From: Variovorax paradoxus
Lineage (GTDB): Bacteria > Pseudomonadota > Gammaproteobacteria > Burkholderiales > Burkholderiaceae_C
Assembly: GCF_000834655.1 (NCBI RefSeq)
Contig: NZ_JXQQ01000061.1
Coordinates: 1-52,567, forward strand
Direction of reading: 5' to 3'
DNA: 52,567 bases
Below, piece after piece: positions 1 to 9,846 of the stretch (position 1 is its first letter; each line of letters begins with the position of its first letter). The notes beneath the pieces are model-generated. The model was not told the origin of the DNA. It searched no databases and saw only the letters and a list, made by a program, of their open reading frames with translations. A program made the position numbers and the translations under genes.

Positions 1-1397
1 CCGCTGCGGCAGCCGCGGCCCCCACGGCCGCGGGCACCGCGCCGGCCAGCCGCCGCTGCACCGCGATCGTTCCCGACGACCAGCCGACCCAGGCGGTGCT
101 GGGCAAGTCGGTGGTCATTCCGCTGCGGGCGCGCGTCGTGCGCATCGTGGTGAGCGGGCAGGCCCAGCGGGCGCCGGCCGCCGCGCCCGTGGCAGCGCCC
201 GGCATGGCGCCCGCTGCCAACGCGGGCGACGGCGTGGCCGACGTCGACGTCACGCTGCTGAGCCCGACGGACCTGTTCTTCCGCGGGCGCCAGGCCGGCT
301 CGATGAACGTCGTGCTGCAAAGCGCCGACGGCACCTGCTACATCAAGGACGTGGTGGTCACCATCGATCCGATGGCGCTGCAGGCCAAGCTCGCCGAACT
401 GATGCCCGACGAGCGCGGCATCCGCGTGCGCAGCGCCGAACGCTCCATCGTGCTCACCGGCGAGATCAGCGATGCGCTGAAGCTGGACGACGTGATGAGC
501 CTCGCCTCGGCCTACGGCGCCGACGGCAAGAAGGTGGTGAACCTGATGCGCGTGGCCAGCCCGCAGCAGGTGATGCTCGAAGTGAAGATCGCAGAGGTCA
601 GCAAGACGCTGCTGGACCGGCTCGGGGCGCGCGTGGGCCTCACGCGCTCGGCCAGCGGCGGGGCGACCAACTATTCGCTCATCTCCAATTTCCTGAGCAG
701 CGGCGCGGGGCTGGTGGAGGCCATGCGCATCGGCCGCGGCGCGATCGCCATCGACGGCCAGAAGGACGACGGGCTGGTGCGCATTCTTGCGGAGCCCAAC
801 ATCATGGCCATCAGCGGCCAGCAGGCGAGCTTCCTGTCGGGCGGCAAGATCTTCATTCCGGTGGCGCAGAACTCGATGGCCGGCGGCGGGACCAACATCA
901 CGCTGGAGGAAAAGGAGTTCGGCATCGGGGTCAAGTTCACCCCGACGGTGCTCAACGGCGACCGGGTCAACCTGAAGATGGTCTCGGAGGTGTCGGACCT
1001 GTCGCAGACGGGCTCGCCGTTCACCACGGTCACCGGGGTCACCTCGGTGCTGCCGTCGCTCACGGTGCGCCGCGCCGACACCACGGTGCAGCTGAACGAC
1101 GGGCAAAGCTTCGTCATCGCGGGGCTCATCAAGAGCAACGTCACCGAAACCATCAAGCGCTATCCGGGCCTGGGCGAAGTGCCGGTGATGGGGGCGCTCT
1201 TTCGCAGCAGCGAATTCCAGAACGACCAGACCGAACTGATGTTCGTCATCACGCCGCGCCTGGTGCGTCCGCTGGCCGCGGCGCCGCGGGTGCCGACGGA
1301 CAACCACGTCGTGCCCAGCCGCGCCGAGATCTACCTGAACGGCGCGCTCGAAAGCGCCACCCCGGCACCGGCTGCGCCGGCCGGCGAACCCCAGTGA
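1..1397 (+). CDS. cpaC: Tad/Flp pilus outer-membrane secretin (CpaC/RcpA family), 5' end outside window
   Basis: This is the outer-membrane channel through which the Flp pilus passes. The reading frame is open from the first bases, so the start lies upstream and the window begins inside an Ala/Pro-rich N-terminal stretch. The visible part opens with the pilus-secretin N-domain signature (LGKSVVIPLRARVVRIVVS), followed by a BON-like segment (RGIRVRSAERSIVLTGEISD) and the VMLEVKIAEVSKTLLDRLG block. The secretin core follows (RILAEPNIMAISGQQASFLSGG in outline) and ends with the typical VPVMGALFRS...QTELMFVITPRLVRP. A Pro/Ala tail follows. It stops just before the Shine-Dalgarno of the next gene and heads a co-directional run of tad genes. 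Prepilin peptidase (CpaA) and CpaB are not in the window and may lie upstream. Confidence 0.93.
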   Translation, partial: AAAAAAPTAAGTAPASRRCTAIVPDDQPTQAVLGKSVVIPLRARVVRIVVSGQAQRAPAAAPVAAPGMAPAANAGDGVADVDVTLLSPTDLFFRGRQAGSMNVVLQSADGTCYIKDVVVTIDPMALQAKLAELMPDERGIRVRSAERSIVLTGEISDALKLDDVMSLASAYGADGKKVVNLMRVASPQQVMLEVKIAEVSKTLLDRLGARVGLTRSASGGATNYSLISNFLSSGAGLVEAMRIGRGAIAIDGQKDDGLVRILAEPNIMAISGQQASFLSGGKIFIPVAQNSMAGGGTNITLEEKEFGIGVKFTPTVLNGDRVNLKMVSEVSDLSQTGSPFTTVTGVTSVLPSLTVRRADTTVQLNDGQSFVIAGLIKSNVTETIKRYPGLGEVPVMGALFRSSEFQNDQTELMFVITPRLVRPLAAAPRVPTDNHVVPSRAEIYLNGALESATPAPAAPAGEPQ

Positions 1398-1408
1398 GGA
1401 GCTCCGCC

Positions 1409-1702
1409 ATGTTCATTCGATCGACCACCGTCGCGCTCGCATGCCTTTTCGCCACCGGCTGCTCGCATGTCACGCCCAACTACGACGCGCGCTTCGGCGA
1501 TGCGGTGCGCGACGCCAGGAAAAAGATGACGCTGAACCCGAACGCCGGCAAGAACGGCGACCCGGTCACCGGCATGGACGGCCGCGCCGCGCGCGAGTCG
1601 ATGCAGCAGTACCACGAGTCTTACAAGACGCCGCCACCGGCCACCAATGTCATCAACATCGGCGGCCCGATCGGAGGCCAGGGAGGCGGGCCGTCGAAGT
1701 AA
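1409..1702 (+). CDS. small Tad-locus lipoprotein of unknown function
   Basis: Predicted 97-residue exported protein sitting where a CpaD/TadD-type accessory gene often lies in tad operons. The ATG was chosen because GAGGAG lies 7 bases before it; an earlier GTG overlaps the secretin stop but has no better ribosome site. The N-terminus is hydrophobic (TTVALACLFATGC) and ends in a cysteine, consistent with a lipobox, although the -3 residue is Ala rather than Leu. The mature part is short and polar, with a Gly-rich end (GGPIGGQGGGPSK). I recognise no catalytic domain. Its position between secretin and pilins suggests a role in secretin assembly or stability; that is inference from context only. 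Confidence 0.75.
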   Translation: MFIRSTTVALACLFATGCSHVTPNYDARFGDAVRDARKKMTLNPNAGKNGDPVTGMDGRAARESMQQYHESYKTPPPATNVINIGGPIGGQGGGPSK

Positions 1703-1842
1703 CGGGCTCGCTTTGCACGGACTTCTTCCAGCAACGCTTCCACATGGAAAGGAGAGCGCCACGACCGCAAAGAAATTTTTCTTCCCCCACGTCTTTTTTC
1801 TTGACCCGATTTCAACTGTTCAAACCTTGAAAGGACTGAACC

Positions 1843-2052
1843 ATGAAGAACTTCCTCCAGGCCATCGGCCAATCCTCCCGTGGTTTCCTGCGCGACGAAG
1901 AGGGCGCGCAGGTCGTCGAGTACGCCCTGATCATCGCGGTCGTCTCGATTGCGCTGGTCGTTGCGCTGAAGGCGCTCACCGCCAGCGGCGGCGGCTTCTC
2001 CAGCTTCATCACGCGCGTGAGCAACTGCCTGACCACGGCGACCTGCACCTGA
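1843..2052 (+). CDS. Flp/Fap-type major pilin 1
   Basis: 69-residue prepilin. It has the diagnostic Flp processing site G/AQVVEYALIIA, with Glu +5 and Tyr +6 after the cleavage glycine, followed by a single hydrophobic helix (VVSIALVVALKAL). AAAGGA lies about 8 bases before the ATG. The leader is charged (RDEEG), as prepilin peptidase substrates require. The C-terminus carries two cysteines separated by five residues (CLTTATC), which could form a terminal disulfide loop; the next pilin has the same spacing. A second pilin gene lies 127 bases downstream. The 140-base gap before this gene is unusually T/A-rich for the region and could hold its own promoter. Confidence 0.95.
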   Translation: MKNFLQAIGQSSRGFLRDEEGAQVVEYALIIAVVSIALVVALKALTASGGGFSSFITRVSNCLTTATCT

Positions 2053-2179
2053 GCGGCTGGAAAGGGTGAACGGGCGAACAGGCGAGGGGGCCAGGGTCCA
2101 TGCCCGGTCCGCTCCCCGTTGCCCATCGCCCGCCGCGCGTTGCAAACACCTTCCTCCCACCCTGAAAAAGGAGCAGTCC

Positions 2180-2356
2180 ATGTTCAAGTCATTCCTGAAA
2201 GACGAGAGCGGTGCCCAGGTCGTCGAGTACGCGCTGATCATCGCCGTCGTCTCCATCGCGCTGGTGATCGCCCTGCAGGTGCTGACGACGGGCACGAGCT
2301 TCAGCTCGTTCATCTCGCGCGTCGCGACCTGCCTGAGCGGCTCGACCTGCGTCTGA
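2180..2356 (+). CDS. Flp/Fap-type pilin 2
   Basis: 58-residue prepilin, paralogous to the preceding gene. It shares the same G/AQVVEYALIIA processing site and helix (VVSIALVIALQVL) and a C-terminal CLSGSTC loop with the same five-residue spacing. The ATG is set by AAAAAGGAG about 7 bases upstream; longer in-frame starts would add about 38 residues before the charged leader and destroy the prepilin architecture. Compared with pilin 1 the leader is about 11 residues shorter. The two proteins are alike over the helix but differ in the short exposed C-terminal part, so they could be major and minor subunits of one fibre or alternative subunits. Sequence alone does not decide. Confidence 0.93.
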   Translation: MFKSFLKDESGAQVVEYALIIAVVSIALVIALQVLTTGTSFSSFISRVATCLSGSTCV

Positions 2357-2400
2357 GCGGGCGGCGCTCGACCCCTCGCCATTTCTCCCGGAGGCCGATC

Positions 2401-3672
2401 ATGCTTGTTCGACACATGCACCACCGCCAGCGCGGCGCAATGATCGTCACGGCCGCGCTGGTGCTTCTCTTCCTGCTCGGATTCATGGGCATTGCGCTGG
2501 ATTTCGGGCACCTGTTCGTGGTCCGTACCGAGCTGCAGACGGCCGTCGACGGCTGCGCACTGTCGGCCGCGCGCGAGCTCGACGGGCAGGCCACGGCGCT
2601 CACGCGGGCCAGGAACGCGGGCCAGGCGGCCGGCAATGCGAACCGCGTGAACATGCAGTCGAGCACGTGGGGCGGGCAGGGCCAGCTCGTCGCGAGCGAC
2701 ATCACGTTCCGCGACGCGGCCTACGCCGCCACGACCGCACCGGCGGCGGCGCGCTATGCGCAGTGCGTTCACACGCAACCCAACATCAACATCTGGCTCA
2801 TGAAGGCGGTGGGCGCCTTCTCGGGCGACACCGCGGGCAACCCGGCCACTCGCAGCGTGGTGGCGAGCGCCGTGGCCACCCGCGCGAGCGCACAGACCAC
2901 CTGCCCGATTCCGGTCGCGATGAAACCCAAGCCGGGCGGCACGGCCCCCAACTACGGCTTTGCCATCGGCGACTGGGTGACGCTGATCCAGGCCCAGAAC
3001 GCCTCGGCTGGCGGCGAGATCGGCTGGGCCAACCTGGACGGAAGCAACAGCGCCTCGGAGACCGAGTCGGAGCTCACCAGCCACTGCGGCACGAAAGTCG
3101 GCGACACGCTCGGCACGCCGGGCGTCCAGACCTCGGTGGCGGATGTCTGGAACCAGCGCTTCGGCATCTACAAGAACAGCGGCAGCCCGAGCACCGGGCG
3201 GCCCGACTACACCGGCTACGCCTACACCGCGCTGAACTGGCCGGCGCAGCGCAATGCCTTCAACGGCACGCCGGGCGCCGGGGCACCGGCGAGCGCGCAG
3301 AACTTCGTCACCAAGCGCGCGGCTTTCGCCTCGTGCGCGGACACCGGCACGAACGTGAAGGGCGCCAACGGCTGCGAGGCGATCACGGGCCTGTCGCTCA
3401 ACAGCTTCCAGAACCTCGCGGCGCCGGGCAACGTCGCGGGCGGGCACAAGCAATACGGCCTGGACCGCCGCATCGTCACGGTGCCGGTGATCGACGGCGC
3501 ATCGCATGTGATCGACTACGTCTGCATGCTGATGCTGCAGCCGCTGACCATTCCCATGGCCAATACGCAGCTGGAGTTCCTGGGCAACGCGGGCGCCGCG
3601 GGCAGTCCGTGCACCAGCACCGGGCTGGCGGGCGGCTCGGCGGGGCCCTTGGTTCCCGTTCTCGTGAGGTGA
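2401..3672 (+). CDS. TadG-like pilus-assembly protein with N-terminal pseudopilin/membrane segment
   Basis: 423 residues. The N-terminus (QRGAMIVTAALVLLFLLG...GIALDFGHLFVVRTELQTAVDGCALSAARELDG) matches the putative Flp pilus-assembly TadE/G-like N-terminal domain. It has a single membrane helix followed by the conserved D-x-x-x-x-x-x-x-x-E-L-Q-x-x-x-D pattern. The rest is a periplasmic domain rich in Ala, Gly and Asn with several cysteines. I do not see the von Willebrand A MIDAS motif (DxSxS) found in full TadG proteins, so this is a TadG-related protein rather than a classical TadG. The start has GGAGG 12 bases upstream. It is followed within 6 bases by a TadE-like gene, consistent with co-translation. 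Confidence 0.88.
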   Translation: MLVRHMHHRQRGAMIVTAALVLLFLLGFMGIALDFGHLFVVRTELQTAVDGCALSAARELDGQATALTRARNAGQAAGNANRVNMQSSTWGGQGQLVASDITFRDAAYAATTAPAAARYAQCVHTQPNINIWLMKAVGAFSGDTAGNPATRSVVASAVATRASAQTTCPIPVAMKPKPGGTAPNYGFAIGDWVTLIQAQNASAGGEIGWANLDGSNSASETESELTSHCGTKVGDTLGTPGVQTSVADVWNQRFGIYKNSGSPSTGRPDYTGYAYTALNWPAQRNAFNGTPGAGAPASAQNFVTKRAAFASCADTGTNVKGANGCEAITGLSLNSFQNLAAPGNVAGGHKQYGLDRRIVTVPVIDGASHVIDYVCMLMLQPLTIPMANTQLEFLGNAGAAGSPCTSTGLAGGSAGPLVPVLVR

Positions 3673-3677
3673 ACACC

Positions 3678-4145
3678 ATGAAGACACCTTCCCGCACACG
3701 GCATGGCGAGCGCGGCACCGCGCTGGTCGAGCTGGCGCTGATCACGCCGATCCTGCTGCTGCTGACCTTCATCACCACCGAGTTCGGCCGCGCCATGTAC
3801 GAGTACAACGCGGTCACCAAGTCCACGCGCGACGCGGTGCGCTACCTCTCGGTGCAGACGCCCGGCACGCACGTTGCCGAAGCGCGCAACCTGCTCGTGT
3901 ACGGCAACACCGCCGGCACCGGCTCGCCGCTCGCGCGCGGGCTGAGCCTGGCGAACGTGCCCTCGGGCAGCTGCTGCACCTGGCAATCCGCGGGAAGCGA
4001 TCCGATCATCACGACGGTCACGGTGCGCATCAGCAGCTACACATTCCATTCGCTGTTTCCTTCGGTGATGGGCGTCGTGCTCACCGGCGCGAACGGCAAC
4101 ATCGTCTTCAGCGAAATCTCCGCCACCATGAGGGCGCCGTCATGA
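3678..4145 (+). CDS. TadE-like pseudopilin 1
   Basis: 155-residue minor pseudopilin. The processing motif is visible as RG/TALVELALITPILLLLTF (Glu +5), followed by the F-G-R-A-M-Y-E-Y and T-R-D-A-V-R-Y-L signature typical of TadE. The C-terminal half is a small periplasmic domain with a CC pair (SGSCCTWQ). A GAGGTGA site lies 8 bases before the ATG. The stop overlaps the start of the next gene (ATGA), so the two TadE-like proteins are probably translationally coupled and made in similar amounts. In the Tad family such pseudopilins initiate or modulate Flp fibre assembly. Confidence 0.9.
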   Translation: MKTPSRTRHGERGTALVELALITPILLLLTFITTEFGRAMYEYNAVTKSTRDAVRYLSVQTPGTHVAEARNLLVYGNTAGTGSPLARGLSLANVPSGSCCTWQSAGSDPIITTVTVRISSYTFHSLFPSVMGVVLTGANGNIVFSEISATMRAPS

Positions 4146-4570
4146 GACACCGCATGGAGGGCGCGACCACCGTCGAGTTCGCATTGGGCCTGCTGGTCTT
4201 CCTGATGCTCGTGCTGGGCATCGTGGACTTCGCTCGCATGCTCTTCACCTGGAGCGCGGCCCATGAGGCGACGCGCGCGGGCGCCCGCTATGCGGTGGTG
4301 TGCGACGACACGGGCCAGCAGGCGCTGGTGCTGGCGCGCATGCGGGCGCTGCTGCCGCAGATCAACACGGTAGCGGTCGCCTGGGTGCCCTCCGGCTGCA
4401 CGGCCGCCACCTGCCAGGGCGTGACGGTGAGCATCACGGGCCTGAACTACCAATGGATCTCGCCCATCGCAGGCGCGGCCGCGCCGCTGATCCCGATGCC
4501 CGGTTTTTCCACCTACCTGCCGCGCGAGGTGATGCGGCAAGACGCGAACAGCGCGGCCATCTGTTCCTAG
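4142..4570 (+). CDS. TadE/TadF-like pseudopilin 2
   Basis: 142 residues. The prepilin-type motif is EG/ATTVEFALGLLVFLMLVLGIVDFAR, with Glu +5 and a long hydrophobic helix. It is followed by the conserved W-S-A-A-H-E-A-T-R-A-G-A-R-Y block of TadE/TadF proteins. The C-terminal domain has four cysteines (CDD, SGCTAATC and a terminal CS), which may form disulfides in the periplasm. The start codon overlaps the preceding gene by four bases. The pair TadE-TadE/F between the TadG-like gene and cpaE is a normal tad arrangement. It ends 19 bases before cpaE. Confidence 0.9.
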   Translation: MRHRMEGATTVEFALGLLVFLMLVLGIVDFARMLFTWSAAHEATRAGARYAVVCDDTGQQALVLARMRALLPQINTVAVAWVPSGCTAATCQGVTVSITGLNYQWISPIAGAAAPLIPMPGFSTYLPREVMRQDANSAAICS

Positions 4571-4589
4571 CAACGCAACGGACACCACC

Positions 4590-5741
4590 ATGAAGATCGC
4601 CATCATCTCCCCCAATCCGAACCACCTGCAGGACATGCGCAAGGTGCTCGAGGCGCGCTCGCACGCCGTGTCGCTGTTCGAGGGAGGCAAGAGCCGCATG
4701 CAGTGGGCCGTCGAGAAGGCGGCGCCCGAACTGCTGCTGGTGGACGGCATGTGCTGCGACCCCCACGAACTCACGCTGGTGGAGAAGCTGACGCTGCAGC
4801 ACCCCGGGGTCGCGGTGGTGCTGCTGTGCGCGATGCAGACGCCCGAGTTCCTGATCCACGCGATGCGCGCCGGGGTGCGCGAGGTGCTGCCGTCGCCGGC
4901 CGAGCCCGCCGCGCTGGAGGCTGCGGTCGAGCGCATCGCGGTGAAGATGGCCGGCTCGATGGTGCGGAGCCCCGGCCGGGTGGTCGCCTTCATGCCCTGC
5001 AAGGGCGGCAGCGGCGCGACCTTTCTCGCAACCAACATCGCCCACCAGCTCGCTCGCGAACGCTCGGTATTGCTGATCGACCTGAACCTGCAGTTCGGCG
5101 ACGCGCTCTCGTATGTGAGCGACCTGCGCGCGACCAGCACCATGGCCGACGTTGCGCGCGACATCTCGCGGCTGGACGCCTCGTTGCTCGCGGCGAGCGT
5201 GACGCGGGTGTCGCCGGGTCTGAGCATCCTGCCCGCGCCCGACGACCTGTCGCGGGCGCTGGACGTGAAGGCCGAGCACATCGATGCGCTGCTGCAGGTC
5301 GCGACGGCACAGTACGACTTCGTGCTGTTCGACCTCGGCCCGCGGCTGGACACGATCGCGATCCGCGTGCTGGACCGCGCGGACCGCATCTTTCCGGTGC
5401 TGCAGCCGAGCCTGCCGCACATCCGCAACGTGACCCGGCTCATGCACGTGTTCAAGTCGCTCGGCTACGCGCCCGGCAAGGTGGAGCTGCTGGTGAACCG
5501 CAGCGCCGGCGGCGGCGAGATCGGGCTGTCGGACATGCGCCGATCGCTGGTGGGCGCAACGCTCACCGTGGTGCCGGACGGCGGCAAGGACGTGGACGCC
5601 TCCATCAACCGCGGCGTGCCGCTCGCGGAAATGGCGCGCGGCAGCGCCCTGGCCAGGCGGCTCGCCGAGATCGCCCACGCCCTCAGTCCGCAGAAGGAAG
5701 CGGCGCCCGGCTTCATCGGGCGGCTGTTCCGCCGCGCCTGA
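4590..5741 (+). CDS. cpaE: CpaE/TadZ-type pilus localisation ATPase
   Basis: 383 residues. Residues 1-120 look like a degenerate response-regulator receiver: hydrophobic strands and a possible aspartate in LLLVDGM, but no clear acidic pocket. Residues about 130-360 are a ParA/MinD-like ATPase with a deviant Walker A (CKGGSGATFLATNIA). It keeps the leading signature lysine but has Ala where canonical P-loops carry the second lysine, as seen in TadZ proteins. LLIDLNLQFGDALSY is the next conserved block, and FVLFDLGPRLD is the Walker B-like strand. TadZ proteins place the Tad machine at the cell pole. The gene lies 35 bases before cpaF. Confidence 0.92.
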   Translation: MKIAIISPNPNHLQDMRKVLEARSHAVSLFEGGKSRMQWAVEKAAPELLLVDGMCCDPHELTLVEKLTLQHPGVAVVLLCAMQTPEFLIHAMRAGVREVLPSPAEPAALEAAVERIAVKMAGSMVRSPGRVVAFMPCKGGSGATFLATNIAHQLARERSVLLIDLNLQFGDALSYVSDLRATSTMADVARDISRLDASLLAASVTRVSPGLSILPAPDDLSRALDVKAEHIDALLQVATAQYDFVLFDLGPRLDTIAIRVLDRADRIFPVLQPSLPHIRNVTRLMHVFKSLGYAPGKVELLVNRSAGGGEIGLSDMRRSLVGATLTVVPDGGKDVDASINRGVPLAEMARGSALARRLAEIAHALSPQKEAAPGFIGRLFRRA

Positions 5742-5776
5742 ATTCCGACAAGTCTTCAACAGCAAGGCAGGTTCCC

Positions 5777-7147
<1,371 letters not shown>

Positions 7148-7156
7148 GAGCCGATC

Positions 7157-8149
7157 ATGTTCGACAACCTGGGAGGCAATGCCCTCGTCACCGTCACGGT
7201 GCTGGTGTTCGTGACCGTGCTGCTGGTGATCGAAGGCGTATATCTGGTCTGGCGTTCCTACAAGGGACCGGATGCGCGAAAGATCGAGAAACGGATGCAG
7301 GCGTTCTCGGCAGCGAGAGACCGCACGCAGCAGGCGCACCTGGCCAAGGAGCGCATGCTCAGCGAGGTGCCGTGGCTGCAGCGCCTGCTGCTGACCCTGC
7401 CGCGGGCGCACCGGCTGGACCGGTTCATCCTGCAGGCCGGACTGGAATGGACGGTCTCGGGCTTCTTGCTGGCGTGCGCGGTGCTCGGGGTGTTCACCTT
7501 CGTGGCGATGGGGTGGGTGGCGCGCCAATCGCTCGTGCCGGCGCTCGTGGTGGCGGCGCTCGCCGCGACGCTTCCGATGATCTACCTGCAGCAAGCGCGC
7601 ATGCGGCGGCTGTCGCGCATGGAAAAGCAGTTGCCCGACGCGCTGGACCTGGTGACGCGCGCGCTGCGTGCGGGGCACTCGTTCGCCAGCGGCGTGCAGA
7701 TGATCGGCGACGAGATGGCCGAGCCCATCGCGAGCGAGTTCCGGCTGGTGGCCGATGAGGTGAATTTCGGCGTGTCGCTGCAGCAGGCCCTGACCAACCT
7801 GAGCGAGCGCGTGCCGCTCACCGACCTGCGCTACTTCGTGGTGGCGGTGCTGATCCAGCGCGACTCGGGCGGCAACCTGACCGAGGTGCTCGGCAACCTG
7901 AGCCGGCTCATCCGCGACCGGCTCAAGCTGCTCGCGCGGGTGCGGGTGCTGTCGTCCGAGGGGCGGCTGTCGGCGTGGATCCTCGGGCTCATGCCGTTCG
8001 CGCTGGCGGCGCTCATGAATGTGTTCAACCCCGAGTTCATGTCGCCGCTGTGGGAAGACCCGATCGGGCAGGCGGCCGTGAAATACATGCTGGCGCTGAT
8101 GCTGGTGGGGGTGTTGATCCTGCGCAAGATCGTGAAGATCAGAGTCTGA
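7157..8149 (+). CDS. tadB: TadB inner-membrane platform protein (type II secretion F domain)
   Basis: 330 residues. One N-terminal membrane helix (VTVTVLVFVTVLLVIEGVYLVW in outline) is followed by a charged cytoplasmic stretch. Two adjacent helices lie near residues 95-145. The T2SSF domain spans about residues 165-290 (LPDALDLVTRALRAGHSF; LRYFVVAVLIQRDSGGNLTEVL), and a final pair of C-terminal helices closes the protein. This matches TadB topology. GAG GAG-like AGGAGCC lies 7 bases before the ATG. It is followed 11 bases later by tadC, with which it is expected to form the inner-membrane platform for CpaF. Confidence 0.93.
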   Translation: MFDNLGGNALVTVTVLVFVTVLLVIEGVYLVWRSYKGPDARKIEKRMQAFSAARDRTQQAHLAKERMLSEVPWLQRLLLTLPRAHRLDRFILQAGLEWTVSGFLLACAVLGVFTFVAMGWVARQSLVPALVVAALAATLPMIYLQQARMRRLSRMEKQLPDALDLVTRALRAGHSFASGVQMIGDEMAEPIASEFRLVADEVNFGVSLQQALTNLSERVPLTDLRYFVVAVLIQRDSGGNLTEVLGNLSRLIRDRLKLLARVRVLSSEGRLSAWILGLMPFALAALMNVFNPEFMSPLWEDPIGQAAVKYMLALMLVGVLILRKIVKIRV

Positions 8150-8160
8150 AGGAGAACGTC

Positions 8161-9069
8161 ATGCTGTTTCCCATCCTCGTTTTCCTGGCCGTCGCGCTGA
8201 CCATCGGCGGCGTGTCGATCTGGCTCATGCCCACGCGCACCGAACAGCGGCTGCAGCTGGTGGCCCAGCCGGCGGGCCGCTCGCCGTGGACCGAGACCGC
8301 GGTGAAGATCGTCGGACCGTTCGCGCAACTCTCGTCGCCGACCAGCGATGCCGAACTCTCGCCGCTGCGGGTGCGCTTCCTGAATGCCGGCATCCGCCAC
8401 CCCGATGCCTACCTGCTTTATTTCGGCATGAAGACGCTGTTGCCGCTCGGGTTTGCCGCCATGGCCTTCTTCGGGATGCGCGCAGCGGGCTCGGACGGCG
8501 GCGTTGTGTTCCTGCTGTGGCTGGCGGTGGTGGCGCTCATCGGCTGCTACCTGCCCAACATCGTGCTGCACCTGTACATCCGCCGGCGCCGCAGGGAGAT
8601 ATTCGAGAACTTTCCCGATGCGGCCGACCTGATGCTGGTCTGCGTGGAGGCCGGCCTCGGCCTGGACGCGGGCATGGCCAAGGTCACCGACGAGATCCAG
8701 GTCAAGAGCGTGGCGCTCGCGCAGGAGCTGCACTGGACCAACCTGGAAATGCGCGCAGGCGGCACGCGCGAGAAGTCGCTGCGCAACCTGGCGCTGCGCA
8801 CGGGCGTGGAGGAAATCGGCACCTTCGCCACCATGCTGACGCAGGCTGACCGCTTCGGCACCAGCATCGGGGAGTCGCTGCGCGTGTTCTCCGAGGACCT
8901 GCGCCACAAGCGCCAGGTCCGCGCCGAGGAACTGGCTGCCAAGGTGCCCACCAAGATGTTGTTGCCGCTCGTGCTGTGCATCTTTCCGTGCATCTCGCTG
9001 GTGATCCTTGCGCCGGCGGCGATCCGCATCGTGCGGATGATCATGCCGATGCTGAGCGGGCAGCAGTGA
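8161..9069 (+). CDS. tadC: TadC inner-membrane platform protein (type II secretion F domain)
   Basis: 302 residues, paralogous in fold to TadB. It has an N-terminal helix (ILVFLAVALTIGGVSIWLM) and a paired helix region (LLPLGFAAMAFFG; VVFLLWLAVVALIGC). The T2SSF domain includes FPDAADLMLVCVEAGLGLD and FATMLTQADRFGTSIGESLR, and the protein ends with a hydrophobic helix before the C-terminus (LVLCIFPCISLVILAPAAIRI in outline). The start has AAGGAG 7 bases upstream. It is the last + gene of the tad operon; the two-component genes on the opposite strand end 24 bases away. I see no clear T-rich terminator between them. Confidence 0.93.
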   Translation: MLFPILVFLAVALTIGGVSIWLMPTRTEQRLQLVAQPAGRSPWTETAVKIVGPFAQLSSPTSDAELSPLRVRFLNAGIRHPDAYLLYFGMKTLLPLGFAAMAFFGMRAAGSDGGVVFLLWLAVVALIGCYLPNIVLHLYIRRRRREIFENFPDAADLMLVCVEAGLGLDAGMAKVTDEIQVKSVALAQELHWTNLEMRAGGTREKSLRNLALRTGVEEIGTFATMLTQADRFGTSIGESLRVFSEDLRHKRQVRAEELAAKVPTKMLLPLVLCIFPCISLVILAPAAIRIVRMIMPMLSGQQ

Positions 9070-9093
9070 ACCGCCGGCAATGAGCGCCGCCGG

Positions 9094-9813
9094 TCAGTGC
9101 GCCGCGGCGTCCAGGTGGTGCTTGACGGCGTAGATGTACAGCTCGAGCCGGTTCGCGACGCCCAGCTTCTGGTAGATCGACGTGAGATGGTTGCGCAGCG
9201 TGTGCTCGGTCACGAAGGTGAGCGCCGCCAGGGCCTTGTTGCAGGCGCCGCTGCCGCGCACCACGGTGCGGATGATCTCGCGCTCCTTCTGCGTGAGGCT
9301 CGCCTGCCTTGCCGCCTCGGGGTCGGGCGCGGGCTTCTTCACCGAGGTGAGCTCGGAGAAGACACGGCCCATGGCCTGGGCATCGACGCAAAGCTCGCCG
9401 TGGTGCACGCGCTCGATTGCCTCGAGCACCTGTTCGGCCGAGGCGTCCTTGCGCATCACGCCGCGCGCGCCGTGCAGCACGGCGAGGTCCAGCGTGCGCT
9501 GCTCGCGTTCGCCGGTGAGCACGACGACGCGCGACACCCCGTTGGCAAGCAGCATCGGCAGGATGCCGAGGGCGCAATGGCCGTCCAGGTCGAGGTCGAG
9601 CACGATCACGTCGGGGCAGAGGATCTGCGTCTGCGCCACGGCTTCTTCGCACGAGCTGGCGGTCGCAACCACCTTCATGCGCGGCTGCTCGCCGTCGATC
9701 AGCCGGGACAGGCCCCAGAGCATGGTCCGGTGATCGTCCACGAGCAGGACGCCGATCGGATGGGCCGGCGGACAGGCCAGGGGATGGATGTGCGTGTGGG
9801 CTTGTGTTTGCAT
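9094..9813 (-). CDS. NarL/FixJ-type response regulator (receiver + LuxR HTH)
   Basis: 239 residues. The receiver domain (about 19-135) has VLLVDDH at strand 1, the phosphoacceptor region VIVLDLDLDG, VVVLTGE and a Lys in VMRKDAS. The LuxR-type helix-turn-helix is C-terminal (LTQKEREIIRTVV...VTEHTLRNHLTSIYQKLGV). The N-terminus has an unusual His-rich lead (QTQAHTHIHPLA). GAGGAGA precedes the ATG. It lies 33 bases downstream of a histidine kinase on the same strand, so the two almost certainly form a two-component pair. The pair converges on the tad operon, making pilus genes one candidate target; that link rests on position only. Confidence 0.92.
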   Translation of the reverse strand: MQTQAHTHIHPLACPPAHPIGVLLVDDHRTMLWGLSRLIDGEQPRMKVVATASSCEEAVAQTQILCPDVIVLDLDLDGHCALGILPMLLANGVSRVVVLTGEREQRTLDLAVLHGARGVMRKDASAEQVLEAIERVHHGELCVDAQAMGRVFSELTSVKKPAPDPEAARQASLTQKEREIIRTVVRGSGACNKALAALTFVTEHTLRNHLTSIYQKLGVANRLELYIYAVKHHLDAAAH

Positions 9814-9846
9814 GACGGCTCTCCTCGGATCGTTGTGGTGGACTTT

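Noticed and set aside
1621..3699. A 692-codon open frame antisense to the pilin/TadG-like genes
   Set aside because: Arg/Ala/Gly-rich composition with no family signature, lying opposite well-supported tad genes.
9066..9095. A terminator between tadC and the convergent response regulator
   Set aside because: The GC-rich sequence can pair only imperfectly and has no T-run on either strand.
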